Source: Chitinibacter sp. SCUT-21 (lineage in GTDB: Bacteria > Pseudomonadota > Gammaproteobacteria > Burkholderiales > Chitinibacteraceae). Taken from it: DNA of 64,000 bases. How positions within the stretch are numbered: the first letter of the stretch is position 1; every line of letters begins with the position of its first letter. Below the pieces are notes generated by a model that was not told where the DNA came from, did not search any database, and was given only the letters and a program-made list of their open reading frames with translations. A program made the translations under genes and the position numbers. Where the stretch lies: contig CP102611.1 in the NCBI GenBank assembly GCA_041874755.1, forward strand, positions 2,976,001 to 3,040,000, read 5' to 3'. Below are positions 26,596 through 35,952 of the stretch, piece by piece.

Positions 26596-27483
26596 ATGAA
26601 ATCCAATTTAAAAGGCCATTTATTGGTGCTGTTTTGCGTCTTGGTGTGGGGCGTGACTTTTGTTTCGACCAAAGTACTGCTCCAGCTGCGTACGCCAGTG
26701 GAAATTGCCTTTGATCGCTTTGTGCTGGCCTTTGTAGTGCTGTGCGCGCTGCACCCGAAGTTTAAATGGCAAGCTTGGCGCACTGAATTGCAATTTTTTG
26801 GCCTAGGTTTATGCGGCGTTACGCTGTATTTTCTAACCGAAAACTACGCGCTGCAATTTACCCAAGCGTCCAACGTCGGCTTATTAGTCTCCTCCGCGCC
26901 GCTATTGACCGCCATCTTTGCGCACTTTATCACCCACGAAGAACAACTGAGCGTGCGCTTTGCCATTGGCTCCTTCATCGCCTTACTTGGCGTAGCCTTG
27001 GTGATGTTTAATGGCTCGGTGATTTTGCAGCTCAACCCCCTGGGCGATATTTTGGCCTTGCTCGCGGGCGCTGCGTGGGCGTTGTACTGTTTGCAATTGC
27101 GCAAAGTCGGCGCACGGTTTGGTTATTTGTACCTAACGCGGCAAGTGTTTTTTTATGGCCTGATCACGATGCTGCCTGCCTTGTGGTTTAGCCACTATCG
27201 CCTTGATTTGAGTTTATGGCTGACGTGGCAGCAGGGCGGCAATATGCTGTTTTTGGGGCTGATCGCCTCCGCCTTGTGTTATGTGGCGTGGAATAAGGCC
27301 GTGGGTTTGATCGGCTCGGTGAAGGCCAGCAATTATATTTATTTAATACCCATCGTAACGATGGCGACCGCGGTGCTGGTGCTGGGCGAAAAGCTCACTG
27401 CCGTGGGCTTGGCGGGGGCTGCATTGATTTTATTTGGGGTATATTTCGCTGAACATGGTTTGAAGCTGCCTTCAAGTAAATAG
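26596..27483 (+). CDS. EamA/DMT-superfamily transporter
   Basis: The 295-residue inner-membrane protein has about ten hydrophobic helices in two EamA repeats (first about 8-135, second about 148-288). Conserved features include the VWGVTFVSTKVLL start of repeat 1 and ALCYVAWNKAV with LIPIVTMATAVLVLGEKL in repeat 2. These are typical drug/metabolite exporters, often of amino acids; the substrate cannot be told from sequence. It may share a transcript with cobU, 13 bases downstream. Confidence 0.9.
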   Translation: MKSNLKGHLLVLFCVLVWGVTFVSTKVLLQLRTPVEIAFDRFVLAFVVLCALHPKFKWQAWRTELQFFGLGLCGVTLYFLTENYALQFTQASNVGLLVSSAPLLTAIFAHFITHEEQLSVRFAIGSFIALLGVALVMFNGSVILQLNPLGDILALLAGAAWALYCLQLRKVGARFGYLYLTRQVFFYGLITMLPALWFSHYRLDLSLWLTWQQGGNMLFLGLIASALCYVAWNKAVGLIGSVKASNYIYLIPIVTMATAVLVLGEKLTAVGLAGAALILFGVYFAEHGLKLPSSK

Positions 27484-27496
27484 ATAGGGTAAGTAT

Positions 27497-28015
27497 ATGA
27501 AACTCATCGTGGTCACTGGCGCGCAAAAAAGTGGCAAAAGTCGTTATGCCGAGCAACGCGCGCTCGCGTTGTCAGATCGCCCCGCCTATCTAGCCACCTC
27601 GCGCGTATGGGACGATGATTTCGCGCAACGCATCGCGCGCCACCAAGCTGAGCGTGACGAGCGCTGGGTTAATTTAGAGCAAGACGTCGATCTGGCCGCG
27701 CACGGCTTTACAGGTGAAGTGATCGTGCTCGATTGCATTACACTGTGGCTGACTAATCTATTTACCGATTGCCAATACGATAGAGACGCCACGCTTGTTG
27801 AGGCCAAGCAGCGCTGGCAACAATTTGCCGCAGCGACACCGCAAACGGTGATTGCGGTCGGTAATGAAATCGGCTGGAGCCTACACGCCGAAACCCAAAT
27901 GGGTCGCCATTTTGTCGATCTGCACGGCAGCTTTATGCAACACATCGCCGCGCAAGCCGACGAAGTCGTACTGATGGTGGCGGGCTTGCCGATGGTGGTG
28001 AAAGGAGGTGCTTGA
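27497..28015 (+). CDS. cobU: Adenosylcobinamide kinase / adenosylcobinamide-phosphate guanylyltransferase
   Basis: The 172-residue bifunctional enzyme phosphorylates adenosylcobinamide and then attaches GMP, in late cobalamin assembly or salvage. The P-loop is GAQKSGKS (8-15), followed by the family's ATSRVWDDDF, RHQAERDERW, DCITLWLTN and VGNEIGW segments. Length matches CobU/CobP. No other cobalamin gene or visible B12 riboswitch is in the window, so it may serve salvage or sit apart from a main cob cluster. A TonB-domain gene follows after two bases. Confidence 0.92.
   Translation: MKLIVVTGAQKSGKSRYAEQRALALSDRPAYLATSRVWDDDFAQRIARHQAERDERWVNLEQDVDLAAHGFTGEVIVLDCITLWLTNLFTDCQYDRDATLVEAKQRWQQFAAATPQTVIAVGNEIGWSLHAETQMGRHFVDLHGSFMQHIAAQADEVVLMVAGLPMVVKGGA
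28001..28010 (+). promoter_or_regulatory. Near-perfect ribosome binding site inside the cobU end
   Basis: AAAGGAGGTG, almost fully complementary to the 16S rRNA 3' end, lies eight bases before the ATG at 28018. It decides that start over the TTG at 28012. Confidence 0.7.
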
Positions 28016-28017
28016 GG

Positions 28018-28419
28018 ATGATGCGGATCTATCAAATTTTACTTAGCGGTTACTGTCTGCTCGCTGGTTTTGTGTTCGCAGGCGAGGGCCACACAATGCT
28101 CTTTAAGCCGATGAGTAATGAAATAGTTGTAGAGCAGGCGCCTCCTCCGCCAGTTTATCCCGCTATATCACGGCACTTGGGTGAGGCTGGAACTGTTCAA
28201 TTGCTGTTGATTGTTGGTGAAGATGGAACTGTCATAGATACTCAAATTCTATCGGCTTCTTTTCCAAGACTGGGTAAGGCATGTGCTCAGGCGATGGGGC
28301 AAATGCGCTTTGCGCCAATCGTTCGAAATGAAACGTCATACCAATTTCAAACTAGCATCAAATGTCGTTTCCGTCTTGAGGCTGACGCGTCGGAAGCTTC
28401 TTCAATTCCAGCTAAATAA
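28018..28419 (+). CDS. Small periplasmic protein with TonB C-terminal domain
   Basis: The 133-residue protein has a signal peptide or short membrane anchor (about 1-22), a brief proline patch (QAPPPPVYP) and a TonB C-terminal domain (about 42-120: GEAGTVQLLLIVGEDGTV and the AMGQMRFAPI helix-strand). It lacks the long Pro-rich spacer of true TonB and has no ExbB/ExbD genes beside it. A direct energy-transducer role is therefore doubtful. It may be a stand-alone periplasmic partner. It starts two bases after the cobU stop. Confidence 0.82.
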   Translation: MMRIYQILLSGYCLLAGFVFAGEGHTMLFKPMSNEIVVEQAPPPPVYPAISRHLGEAGTVQLLLIVGEDGTVIDTQILSASFPRLGKACAQAMGQMRFAPIVRNETSYQFQTSIKCRFRLEADASEASSIPAK

Positions 28420-28440
28420 CTTGAACTACCCTAGTTACCG

Positions 28441-28480
28441 CGATAAAAAAGCCGTGCATTGATGCACGGCTTTTTTTATC
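28441..28480. terminator. Bidirectional intrinsic terminator
   Basis: The arms AAAAAAGCCGTGCAT and ATGCACGGCTTTTTT surround a 2-base loop, with CGAT/ATCG beyond. It separates the convergent TonB-domain gene and aqpZ. Confidence 0.92.
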
Positions 28481-28490
28481 GAAGGTTTGA

Positions 28491-29195
28491 TTACTCAGCT
28501 TTCGATGAACTCAGGAAACATTTGTATGCAACGCCTGCCAGTGCCGCACCAATAATTGGTGCAACCCAGAACAACCAAACTTGTGATAAGGCTGCCGTAT
28601 CGGCAAAGAAGGCCACAGCCAAGCTACGTGCTGGGTTGACTGAGGTGTTGCTCACTGGAATTGAAACCAAGTGAATCAGCGTTAAGCCCAAACCAATCGC
28701 GATTGGAGCAAATCCAGCTGGTGCGCGGCTGTCAGTAGAACCCAAGATAATGATCAGGAACATAAAGGTCAGCACGATTTCGCACACGAGTACCGCCGTG
28801 AGCGAATAGCCGCCAGGTGACAAGGCATCAAAGCCATTCGTTGCAAAACCACCGGCAACAAAACCCGCTTTACCTGAGGCAATCAGATAGAGCACAGCAG
28901 CTGCGGCAATACCACCCAATACTTGGGCGATGATATACGGAATCAAGTCTTTGGCATCAAAGCGGCCGCCCATCATCAGGCCCACTGATACCGCAGGGTT
29001 AAAATGGCCGCCTGAAATATGGCCAACAGCATACGCCATGGTCAGTACGGTTAAACCGAATGCTAAGGAAACACCAACAAAGCCAATTCCTAATTCTGGA
29101 AAAGCTGCTGCTAATACCGCGCTACCGCAACCGCCCAATACTAACCAAAACGTGCCGATAAATTCGGCCGCGAGTTTATTTTTTAATGAAACCAT
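28491..29195 (-). CDS. aqpZ: Aquaporin Z (water channel)
   Basis: The 234-residue inner-membrane channel has six membrane helices and the two half-helix NPA motifs, HFNPAVSVG and SVNPARSLA. The narrow-filter pattern and length fit a water-specific aquaporin Z. The ATG at 29195 follows GGGGAG and matches the family start ([16 protein letters not shown]); an upstream in-frame start at 29231 is not used. Transcribed alone. Confidence 0.96.
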   Translation of the reverse strand: MVSLKNKLAAEFIGTFWLVLGGCGSAVLAAAFPELGIGFVGVSLAFGLTVLTMAYAVGHISGGHFNPAVSVGLMMGGRFDAKDLIPYIIAQVLGGIAAAAVLYLIASGKAGFVAGGFATNGFDALSPGGYSLTAVLVCEIVLTFMFLIIILGSTDSRAPAGFAPIAIGLGLTLIHLVSIPVSNTSVNPARSLAVAFFADTAALSQVWLFWVAPIIGAALAGVAYKCFLSSSKAE

Positions 29196-29336
29196 GTTGC
29201 TCCCCTCTGTGATAAAAAAATGCCATTGCACAGTGCTGACAGTTATTCAGCCTTATGGCAATGGCATTGATATTACTCTTTTGGAAAGCTATGGAAAAGT
29301 AAAGATTTTGTGTTCTTTGCTTTTAAAGTTACATTT

Positions 29337-30404
29337 TTATGCGGATAAGATTTCACCTAGGGCAGAAACCAGTGCCGCACACTCGGCATCGGTGCCGATT
29401 GAGATGCGCAAAAACTGCTCAATGCGCGGTGCTTTAAAGTGGCGTACCAAAATCGCGCGCTCGCGCAAGGCCTGCGCTAACTGCGCTGCGTCGCGTTGCG
29501 GGTGGCGGGCGAAGACGAAGTTGGCTTTCGATGGCAACACTTCAAAACCCAGTTCGGTTAATTGCTGAGTTAGGGTATCACGACTGGCATTAATCGCTGC
29601 GCAGGTTTGCTCGAAATACCCCTTGTCTTCAAATGCGGCTACTGCGCCAGCCAGCGCGATGCGGTCGAGTGGATAGCTATTAAAGCTGTTTTTAACGCGT
29701 TCTAGCGCGGCGATCAGGTCGGGGTGGCCGACGGCAAAGCCAACGCGCAAGCCAGCAAGCGAGCGTGATTTCGATAGGGTTTGCACGACGAGTAAGTTGT
29801 CGTAACGCTGTACGAGGCTAATTGCGCTTTCTCCGCCAAAATCAACGTAGGCTTCATCGACCACGACCACTTGATCGGGATGCGCTTTCAACAGTGTTTC
29901 GATGGTGTCGAGCGGCAACAAAATGCCGGTGGGCGCGTTGGGATTGGGGAAAATAATCGCGCCGGCATCGCTATAGTCGGCAGTGTCGATTTCAAAGGCG
30001 TCATTCAGTGGCACTTGGCGGTAGTCAATGCCATACAGGCCGCAGTAGACCGGATAAAAGCTGTAGCTGATATCGGGAAACAGCAAAGGTTTATCGTGTT
30101 TGAGCAGCGCTTGGAAAGTATGCGCCAACACTTCATCCGAGCTATTGCCCACAAACACATTCGCGCGCGCAATGCCATCGGCGCTGTGGTAGTTGGCGAT
30201 AGCGTCTTTCAGTACGTCGCCATTCGGATCGGGGTAGAGGCGCAAATGATCATTTACCGCCGCTTGCATTGCCGCGATGGCCTTCGGCGATGGCCCATAC
30301 GGGTTTTCGTTGGTGTTTAGTTTGATCAGATTGGTGATTTTTGGCTGCTCACCCGGTGTATACGGGGTGAGGGTGTGAACGACAGGGCTCCAAAAGCGGC
30401 TCAT
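29337..30404 (-). CDS. hisC: Histidinol-phosphate aminotransferase
   Basis: The 355-residue, PLP-dependent class I/II aminotransferase converts imidazole-acetol phosphate to histidinol phosphate. It shows the family's [13 protein letters not shown], the FPNPNAPTG segment and the PLP lysine in [10 protein letters not shown]. The ATG at 30404 (MSRFWSPVV) matches betaproteobacterial relatives but has only a weak ribosome site. A TTG 48 bases upstream is also in frame. No other his genes are in the window, so this may be one of two hisC copies. Confidence 0.93.
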   Translation of the reverse strand: MSRFWSPVVHTLTPYTPGEQPKITNLIKLNTNENPYGPSPKAIAAMQAAVNDHLRLYPDPNGDVLKDAIANYHSADGIARANVFVGNSSDEVLAHTFQALLKHDKPLLFPDISYSFYPVYCGLYGIDYRQVPLNDAFEIDTADYSDAGAIIFPNPNAPTGILLPLDTIETLLKAHPDQVVVVDEAYVDFGGESAISLVQRYDNLLVVQTLSKSRSLAGLRVGFAVGHPDLIAALERVKNSFNSYPLDRIALAGAVAAFEDKGYFEQTCAAINASRDTLTQQLTELGFEVLPSKANFVFARHPQRDAAQLAQALRERAILVRHFKAPRIEQFLRISIGTDAECAALVSALGEILSA

Positions 30405-30506
30405 GGTCAGGTGCTCAGTGATAAGGGTTTGCACTGATTCTACCAAGATCAAGCCATTTTGCGTTGATCCATGTGCAACTCAAAAAATTGAGCGGCTTGC
30501 CGTAAC

Positions 30507-31364
30507 TTAGCGCCTGTTTTCTTGTCGACGACGGCTGGATTGTTTTTCGGAATACATATCTTTATCGGCCTGTTCGAGTAAAGCGTCGGGCGTGGTTGGA
30601 TTATGGGGAGAGAATGGCGCTAGGCCGATACTGAGTGAAATATCATAGTCTTGAGCCAGATCTGTTGCACTCCTACAGAGATTTAATGCCCATAATTTAG
30701 GATCTTCGTGGCTGAGCAAGATTACAAATTCATCGCCGCCAATTCGAAAGGCCACTGCCCCTGCTGATTTGAATTTATCCGCGCAACGCTTTAATACTAG
30801 ATCCCCCGTTTCATGGCCAAAGCGGTCATTAACAGGTTTAAAGTTATTCACGTCAATATATAACAGCGTGCCTGTTTCACCAGCTTCTAGCTTTTGCTTT
30901 AAGGTATAAAACAAGGCGCGGCGATTGCCGAGACCCGTTAGTTCATCGGTATTGGCTTGGCGCTCTAACTCGATTTTTAATTGATTCGAACGTTGTATTT
31001 CATTTTGATATTCGGTAATTAGCTGTTTTTGTGTTCGCGTGGCATTTACAAATGCCAATCCAATGAAATAAAACCCTATGGTCAGCAGCAGGCCATCAAG
31101 TATATCAAGTGGCTCTGCCCAGGGGGGCGGGACTAATTTATCGAAATAATCAAACAATAATGCAAACCAATAAATGCCTATCCCTAGGGATAAATGCTTG
31201 GAAGGGTTCGCCTGGAAAATGGGTTCACTTTGGATGTAGATGAGCACTAAGCTGGTGAGTAATAAGGCATACAGATCGCCCCCTTCAGAGATAGGTAAAG
31301 TATCCATGAGGATATGTACTGCCACCAGAAGGATAATCCAGTGCCAATTTTTAATCTTATCCAT
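30507..31364 (-). CDS. Membrane diguanylate cyclase (GGDEF)
   Basis: The 285-residue protein has four to five hydrophobic segments (about 8-115), a short coiled coil and a GGDEF domain with an intact RIGGDEF motif plus IDVNNFKPVND. It should therefore make cyclic-di-GMP. I see no clear RxxD inhibitory site at the usual place. The ATG at 31364 is chosen; a GTG at 31379 is in frame and neither has a strong ribosome site. Transcribed alone. Confidence 0.9.
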   Translation of the reverse strand: MDKIKNWHWIILLVAVHILMDTLPISEGGDLYALLLTSLVLIYIQSEPIFQANPSKHLSLGIGIYWFALLFDYFDKLVPPPWAEPLDILDGLLLTIGFYFIGLAFVNATRTQKQLITEYQNEIQRSNQLKIELERQANTDELTGLGNRRALFYTLKQKLEAGETGTLLYIDVNNFKPVNDRFGHETGDLVLKRCADKFKSAGAVAFRIGGDEFVILLSHEDPKLWALNLCRSATDLAQDYDISLSIGLAPFSPHNPTTPDALLEQADKDMYSEKQSSRRRQENRR

Positions 31365-31510
31365 AGTGGGACAATTCACGCACGATGTATCGGTCTCAAG
31401 TATAGGTAGAGTTCAGTAAAATTCCTGCTTCGATTTGGATCTTCAGGCCCTAGTAGGTGTGTTGAGTTTTTGCCCTTGTGGGAGGCCAGACCTGACTGCT
31501 GCTAAGCCGC

Positions 31511-32872
31511 TTAAAGCAGGGTTGCAATCAATCCCAGCAAGGCACAGCCAGCAATGACTTGAATAACGTTGGCCTTAAATTTAAACAGCGCAATCGCCGC
31601 AATGATGGAAATCCCCACCGCGATGCCATCTATTTGACTGATGAGCTGTGAACCAAAACCGCTAAACCCGGTTGGCCACCATACGTGGTAGCCAAAAAAA
31701 AGCGCCAAATTGACAATCACGCCAACGACGGCCGCGGTAATTGCGGTCAGCGGCGCGGTAAATTTCAAATCATTTTGCGTGCTTTCGATCAAGGGTGCGC
31801 CAGCCAAAATAAAAATAAACGACGGCAAAAAGGTAAACCACGTCACCAAGCAGGCCGCCATCGCGCCGGCCAAGAACAGCGAATCGGGGCCAAAAACTGC
31901 TTTAACATAAGCGCCAACAAAACCAACAAACGCCACCACCATAATCAGCGGGCCCGGCGTCGTTTCGCCCAATGCCAAGCCGCTCATCATTTGGCTAGGG
32001 CTCAGCCACTGATAATGCGTGACCGCACCCTGATACACATACGGCAATACAGCATAAGCGCCGCCAAAAGTTAGCAAGGCGGCCTTGGTAAAGAACCAGC
32101 CCATTTGCGTGAACGTGTGTTCCCAGCCGTAAACAAAATACAGCAGCCCCATCGGCACAGCCCACAGCAGCGCTCCCGCAAGCAAAATGCCCGCCAGTCG
32201 CATCGGCTTAAAGCGCGCATGTTCTTGCACCGGCGTGTGGTCATCGATAATCGCTGCGCCCGCAGAGCTGGCGGTGGCGGCATGGCCGGCAGCGCTTTGA
32301 AAAAAGTCTTTACGGTATTGTCCGACCACATAGCCAATTAACGCTGCAACCAAGACAATGATTGGAAATGGAATCTGAAAAGCAAAGATCGCAATAAATG
32401 CCGCAGCCGCAATCGCCCAGAGCAGATTATTTTTTAGCGTGCGCGCGCCGATGCGGTGCGCAGCTTGCGCGACAATGGCCGCTACCGCGGGTTTGATACC
32501 ATAAAAAATACCCGCCACCAGTGGCATATCGCCAAAGGCAATGTAAATCCACGAAAGGGCTATCAGTATTGCTAGCGAAGGCAGTACAAATAAGACTCCG
32601 GCGACAATACCCCCGAGCTTTTTATGCATTAACCAGCCGATATAGGTCGCCAATTGTTGCGCCTCTGGGCCTGGGAGCAGCATGCAATAGTTAAGCGCAT
32701 GCAAGAATCTTTTTTCTGAAATCCAGCGGCGGCGCTCGACCAATTCTTCGTGCATGATCGCGATCTGCCCTGCAGGGCCGCCAAAGCTAATCCACCCTAA
32801 TTTCCACCAAAATAACAGCGCCTGCCAAAAGCTAACCGAAGCAGGAGCATTGTGTGTTGTTGAATGGGGCAT
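31511..32872 (-). CDS. chrA: Chromate efflux transporter ChrA (long chain)
   Basis: The 453-residue inner-membrane protein has two homologous CHR domains, about ten or more helices, and belongs to the bidomain chromate ion transporter family. Signatures are SFGGPAGQIAIMHEE in the first half and TFGGAYAVLPYVYQGAV with LALGETTPGPLIM in the second. It is predicted to export chromate and possibly sulfate-like anions. A single gene, without chrB or chrC beside it. A linker of about 30 polar residues joins the halves. Confidence 0.93.
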   Translation of the reverse strand: MPHSTTHNAPASVSFWQALLFWWKLGWISFGGPAGQIAIMHEELVERRRWISEKRFLHALNYCMLLPGPEAQQLATYIGWLMHKKLGGIVAGVLFVLPSLAILIALSWIYIAFGDMPLVAGIFYGIKPAVAAIVAQAAHRIGARTLKNNLLWAIAAAAFIAIFAFQIPFPIIVLVAALIGYVVGQYRKDFFQSAAGHAATASSAGAAIIDDHTPVQEHARFKPMRLAGILLAGALLWAVPMGLLYFVYGWEHTFTQMGWFFTKAALLTFGGAYAVLPYVYQGAVTHYQWLSPSQMMSGLALGETTPGPLIMVVAFVGFVGAYVKAVFGPDSLFLAGAMAACLVTWFTFLPSFIFILAGAPLIESTQNDLKFTAPLTAITAAVVGVIVNLALFFGYHVWWPTGFSGFGSQLISQIDGIAVGISIIAAIALFKFKANVIQVIAGCALLGLIATLL

Positions 32873-33171
32873 CGCAAGGCCAGTGAACGTTGAAATTGAA
32901 AACCGCTAGTTTAATGTTTTGGCTTTGATTTGCGCAGCAAAAACAGCCAATTTTATGTGAGGGACTGTCGCGATGCGCAGCAAGGTTCGCGATGGTGATG
33001 TAATAGCGATGTGGGTATTTTGGTAGTCAACCCAATCGGTTTCATTGTTGAAGTACAGATTCCGTAAGCAAATTGCTGCGCAGCTTTTTTCATCGTCTAT
33101 AGTAAACGCAGCCCGATGCTGGCATCTGGCGGCTTTTGGGATGGTCTAATGCGAATCAATTGAGGTCGGAG

Positions 33172-33453
33172 ATGTTCTTAACAGAAAAAAACAGCAATGA
33201 AATTCCAGTTTACTGTGTGCGGGGGGCCGCTGATATCGCGGGAATTGGCGAGATGTGGGCGCAGCTATCTGAATTACGCGAGCAAACAGCACAGATTGAT
33301 TTATCTGGTGTTGTTTACGCCGACAGCGCTTTCCTACAAATGCTGTGCATATTAGATCGCGATGCCCCACAACTGAAACTAACCAATCCCAGCGATAGTA
33401 TTTTGGCCTTGGCTTCGATTTTTAATCTTGAGCGCTTGTTTGCGAGGGCATGA
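33172..33453 (+). CDS. STAS-domain protein opening a chemosensory operon
   Basis: The 93-residue single STAS domain resembles anti-sigma factor antagonists. The usual phosphorylatable serine is kept as Ser52 in VVYADSAFLQML. The ATG at 33172 has GAGG six bases upstream; an earlier in-frame TTG at 33136 lacks this. Its last bases overlap the cheA start (ATGA), so the two are co-translated. STAS genes are known at the head of some alternative chemosensory clusters. It may be a target of the signalling array, or of a separate serine kinase. Confidence 0.87.
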   Translation: MFLTEKNSNEIPVYCVRGAADIAGIGEMWAQLSELREQTAQIDLSGVVYADSAFLQMLCILDRDAPQLKLTNPSDSILALASIFNLERLFARA

Positions 33454-35435
33454 TGAGTCAGGCGGCCAAGCGATTGTTTTTCGTTGAGGCGCAAGAGCAA
33501 TTGCTTGAATTGGAAAGTATTGTCCAGTCTATGCAGCCAGGCTCTCCAAATGACGAATCGCTTGCCGCATTATTCCGAATTTTTCACACGATCAAAGGTT
33601 CGGCCAGCATTTTTGATTTTCGGGTAATTGTTGATTTTATCCATCAATGTGAAAGCGAATTGAGCCAGCTGCGCGCGCAGCCCCAGCTATTAAATCAGGC
33701 CATGCTGGACGATTTATACCGGCAAATTGATCAGTTGACGCGCTTGCTACAGGCTGCCGAAACTGAGCAATTAGCAACTTCATCCCCGCAGATCGAAAAT
33801 CAAACGCCTGTAACTGAATCGGAGTGGCATTTATCACTGCGTTTTGACGCTCAAGCCTTCCAAATGGGCATAGACCCCGCCGCGATCATCGATTTTTTGC
33901 GCCAGCAGGGGCGGATTTTGTACCTGCAAACCTTGCTCGATGATTTGCCCGAATGGTCGCAATACAATCCGCTCGATTGTTACTTCGCTCTTGAGTTGGG
34001 CTTGCAAACACAGCTTGGCCAAGATGAACTGCGGCAAAGTTTATCGTTACATTCGCCCTATTTACGGGCAGAAATTTTGTCCAAAAATGCGACCAATGCC
34101 CAATTTGAAGCGCTTGCCACACAATTATCTACTCATCCCGCGCGGCTAATGGCGCTTTGGCAGCAGTTGGGGGTAATCGCATTGGCAGCTGAGTCAACAA
34201 CCAAGCCGATTACGTTTACTGAGCAAAGGCGTGGGGTCAGAGTCGATCCTGATCGGCTTGATCTGTTGATTCATTTGGTCGGAGAGCTGATTTTGGCGGG
34301 TGAAGGTAGCAATCTGCACGCGCAACGCTTAGAGGACGAAGAATTATTACAATCGCAGCACCTGATGAATCGCTTACTCAATCAATTACGCTCCCAAGCT
34401 TTGCAACTACGCATGGTGCCTATTAGCGATGCCTTTGAGCGCTTTCCCCGCGTCGTGCGTGAAACCGCAGAAAGCTTAGGAAAAATAGTGCGGTTTGAAC
34501 GGCTAGGTGGGCAAACCGAACTAGATAAACAAATTATCGATCAGTTGTTCGATCCTTTATTGCATTTAATTCGCAACGCATTGGATCACGGCTTGGAAAC
34601 GGTGGAACAACGGCGAGCTGCGGGTAAGCCAGATAGTGGCGTTCTGACCGTCTCGGCGCGGCAAGATGCGGGTTTAATCGAAATCGAGGTGCGCGATGAC
34701 GGGCGGGGGCTGGATGAGCGCCAAATTCAAGAACGGGCCTGGCATTTGGGGTTAATTCAGCGTGATGAAGTGCTCGATCGCGAGCGCTTAGCACAATTGA
34801 TTTTCCATCCCGGCTTTTCCACGTCGCACGAGGTGAATGCGCTTTCAGGGCGCGGCGTTGGTTTGGACGTAGTCAAACGCAGTGTTGAGGCGCTGCGCGG
34901 GCAAATTAGCCTGCATAGTGAGCCGGGGCTAGGGTGTGTCTTTAAATTGCGTATGCCTTTGACCTTGGCGATTGTACAAGTCTTTCGCCTGCGCGTAGCG
35001 ACGGCGCAATTTATTATGCCCGTTGATCAAATTAAAGCCTGTTTTGGTTTACGAGACCCCAAGGCTGATCAGCTCAAGCATATTGCTTGGCAGGGTGAAA
35101 TGTTGCCGCTATTGCATTTGGGCGCTTTGTTTGGCATTGCCTCACCCAGCGCCAAACGCCGTGATATTGCGGTGATTAGCCATGGTTCACAGCGCGTTGG
35201 GCTAGTGGTGGATGAGTTGTGCGGAGAAATGGCCGCAGTGATTAAGCCTATGCACGAGTTACTGCAGCAGTTACCGTGTTTGACAGGCTCAAGCACTTTG
35301 CCGGATGGGCAGATGGCTTTGCAACTCGATGCTCGGCAATTGATCGAACTGGCTGAGCAACGCGAGCAAGATAGCAGTCGGAAATCGCCTTTTATTATTC
35401 CATACGGTGCGGAGGTATTGAATGGAAGGTCTTGA
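33450..35435 (+). CDS. cheA: Chemotaxis-type histidine kinase CheA
   Basis: The 661-residue kinase has an N-terminal HPt domain with phospho-acceptor His46 (FHTIKGSA). A middle region (about 125-255) resembles the unusual P2-replacement of accessory CheA proteins. Then come the dimerisation helices (RVDPDRLDLLIHLVGELI), the ATPase domain (HLIRNALDHGLE, DDGRGLD, GRGVGLDVV) and a C-terminal CheW-like domain. The operon has no cheY, so its phosphoryl target may be CheB or a distant regulator. It overlaps the STAS gene by four bases and cheW by fourteen. Confidence 0.95.
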   Translation: MMSQAAKRLFFVEAQEQLLELESIVQSMQPGSPNDESLAALFRIFHTIKGSASIFDFRVIVDFIHQCESELSQLRAQPQLLNQAMLDDLYRQIDQLTRLLQAAETEQLATSSPQIENQTPVTESEWHLSLRFDAQAFQMGIDPAAIIDFLRQQGRILYLQTLLDDLPEWSQYNPLDCYFALELGLQTQLGQDELRQSLSLHSPYLRAEILSKNATNAQFEALATQLSTHPARLMALWQQLGVIALAAESTTKPITFTEQRRGVRVDPDRLDLLIHLVGELILAGEGSNLHAQRLEDEELLQSQHLMNRLLNQLRSQALQLRMVPISDAFERFPRVVRETAESLGKIVRFERLGGQTELDKQIIDQLFDPLLHLIRNALDHGLETVEQRRAAGKPDSGVLTVSARQDAGLIEIEVRDDGRGLDERQIQERAWHLGLIQRDEVLDRERLAQLIFHPGFSTSHEVNALSGRGVGLDVVKRSVEALRGQISLHSEPGLGCVFKLRMPLTLAIVQVFRLRVATAQFIMPVDQIKACFGLRDPKADQLKHIAWQGEMLPLLHLGALFGIASPSAKRRDIAVISHGSQRVGLVVDELCGEMAAVIKPMHELLQQLPCLTGSSTLPDGQMALQLDARQLIELAEQREQDSSRKSPFIIPYGAEVLNGRS

Positions 35436-35937
35436 AAGGTATGTTCTATCGGATTATACCCATAATTATTTGACGTTCTCCTTGGCGGACGAGCTGTTTG
35501 CTTTGCCCTTAGCCCAAGTGCGAGAAATTATTTTTTATCGCAACGTGAGTCCCATTCCGCTGATGCCTAATTTCATGCGTGGTATTTGCAACCTGCGTGG
35601 ACACGTCATGCCCGTGATTGATTTGGCTGTTCGGCTTGGGCGTGAGCCACAGGCGTTGCATAAGCGCAGCAGCATCGTGATCTGCGTGCTGACTACCGGG
35701 CAATTATTAGGGGTTTTGGTCGACGCGGTATGCGATGTTTTGGTTTTACTGCCCGATACGATTGAGGCTGCGCCATTACTGGGTACCGAGATTCGGCATG
35801 ATTTCATCCATGGCGTAGCGGCCTATCATGATGGTTTTGTCGTGGTGTTGGATGCGGAACGAGTGTTACACATGAGTGAGTTGGCTGAGTTAACGCAGCA
35901 AGCCCATTTAGCCTTTGCACAGCAATTTGCCAATTAA
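35422..35937 (+). CDS. cheW: Chemotaxis adaptor CheW
   Basis: The 171-residue CheW-fold protein links receptor and CheA. It keeps FALPLAQVREI, the ICNLRGHVMPVIDL region and GVLVDAVCDVL. GGAGG lies seven bases before the ATG, within the end of cheA, a 14-base overlap that indicates coupled translation. The receptor gene starts 15 bases downstream. Confidence 0.95.
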   Translation: MEGLERYVLSDYTHNYLTFSLADELFALPLAQVREIIFYRNVSPIPLMPNFMRGICNLRGHVMPVIDLAVRLGREPQALHKRSSIVICVLTTGQLLGVLVDAVCDVLVLLPDTIEAAPLLGTEIRHDFIHGVAAYHDGFVVVLDAERVLHMSELAELTQQAHLAFAQQFAN

Positions 35938-35952
35938 GCCCAGGGGAATGCC

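Noticed and set aside
28018..28419. True TonB energy transducer
   Set aside because: Too short, no long Pro-rich spacer, and no ExbB/ExbD genes; annotated only as a TonB-domain protein.
33079..33114. Promoter TTGCTG / TATAGT before the STAS gene
   Set aside because: The spacer is about 19 bases and the hexamers are poor, so it was not listed as a feature.
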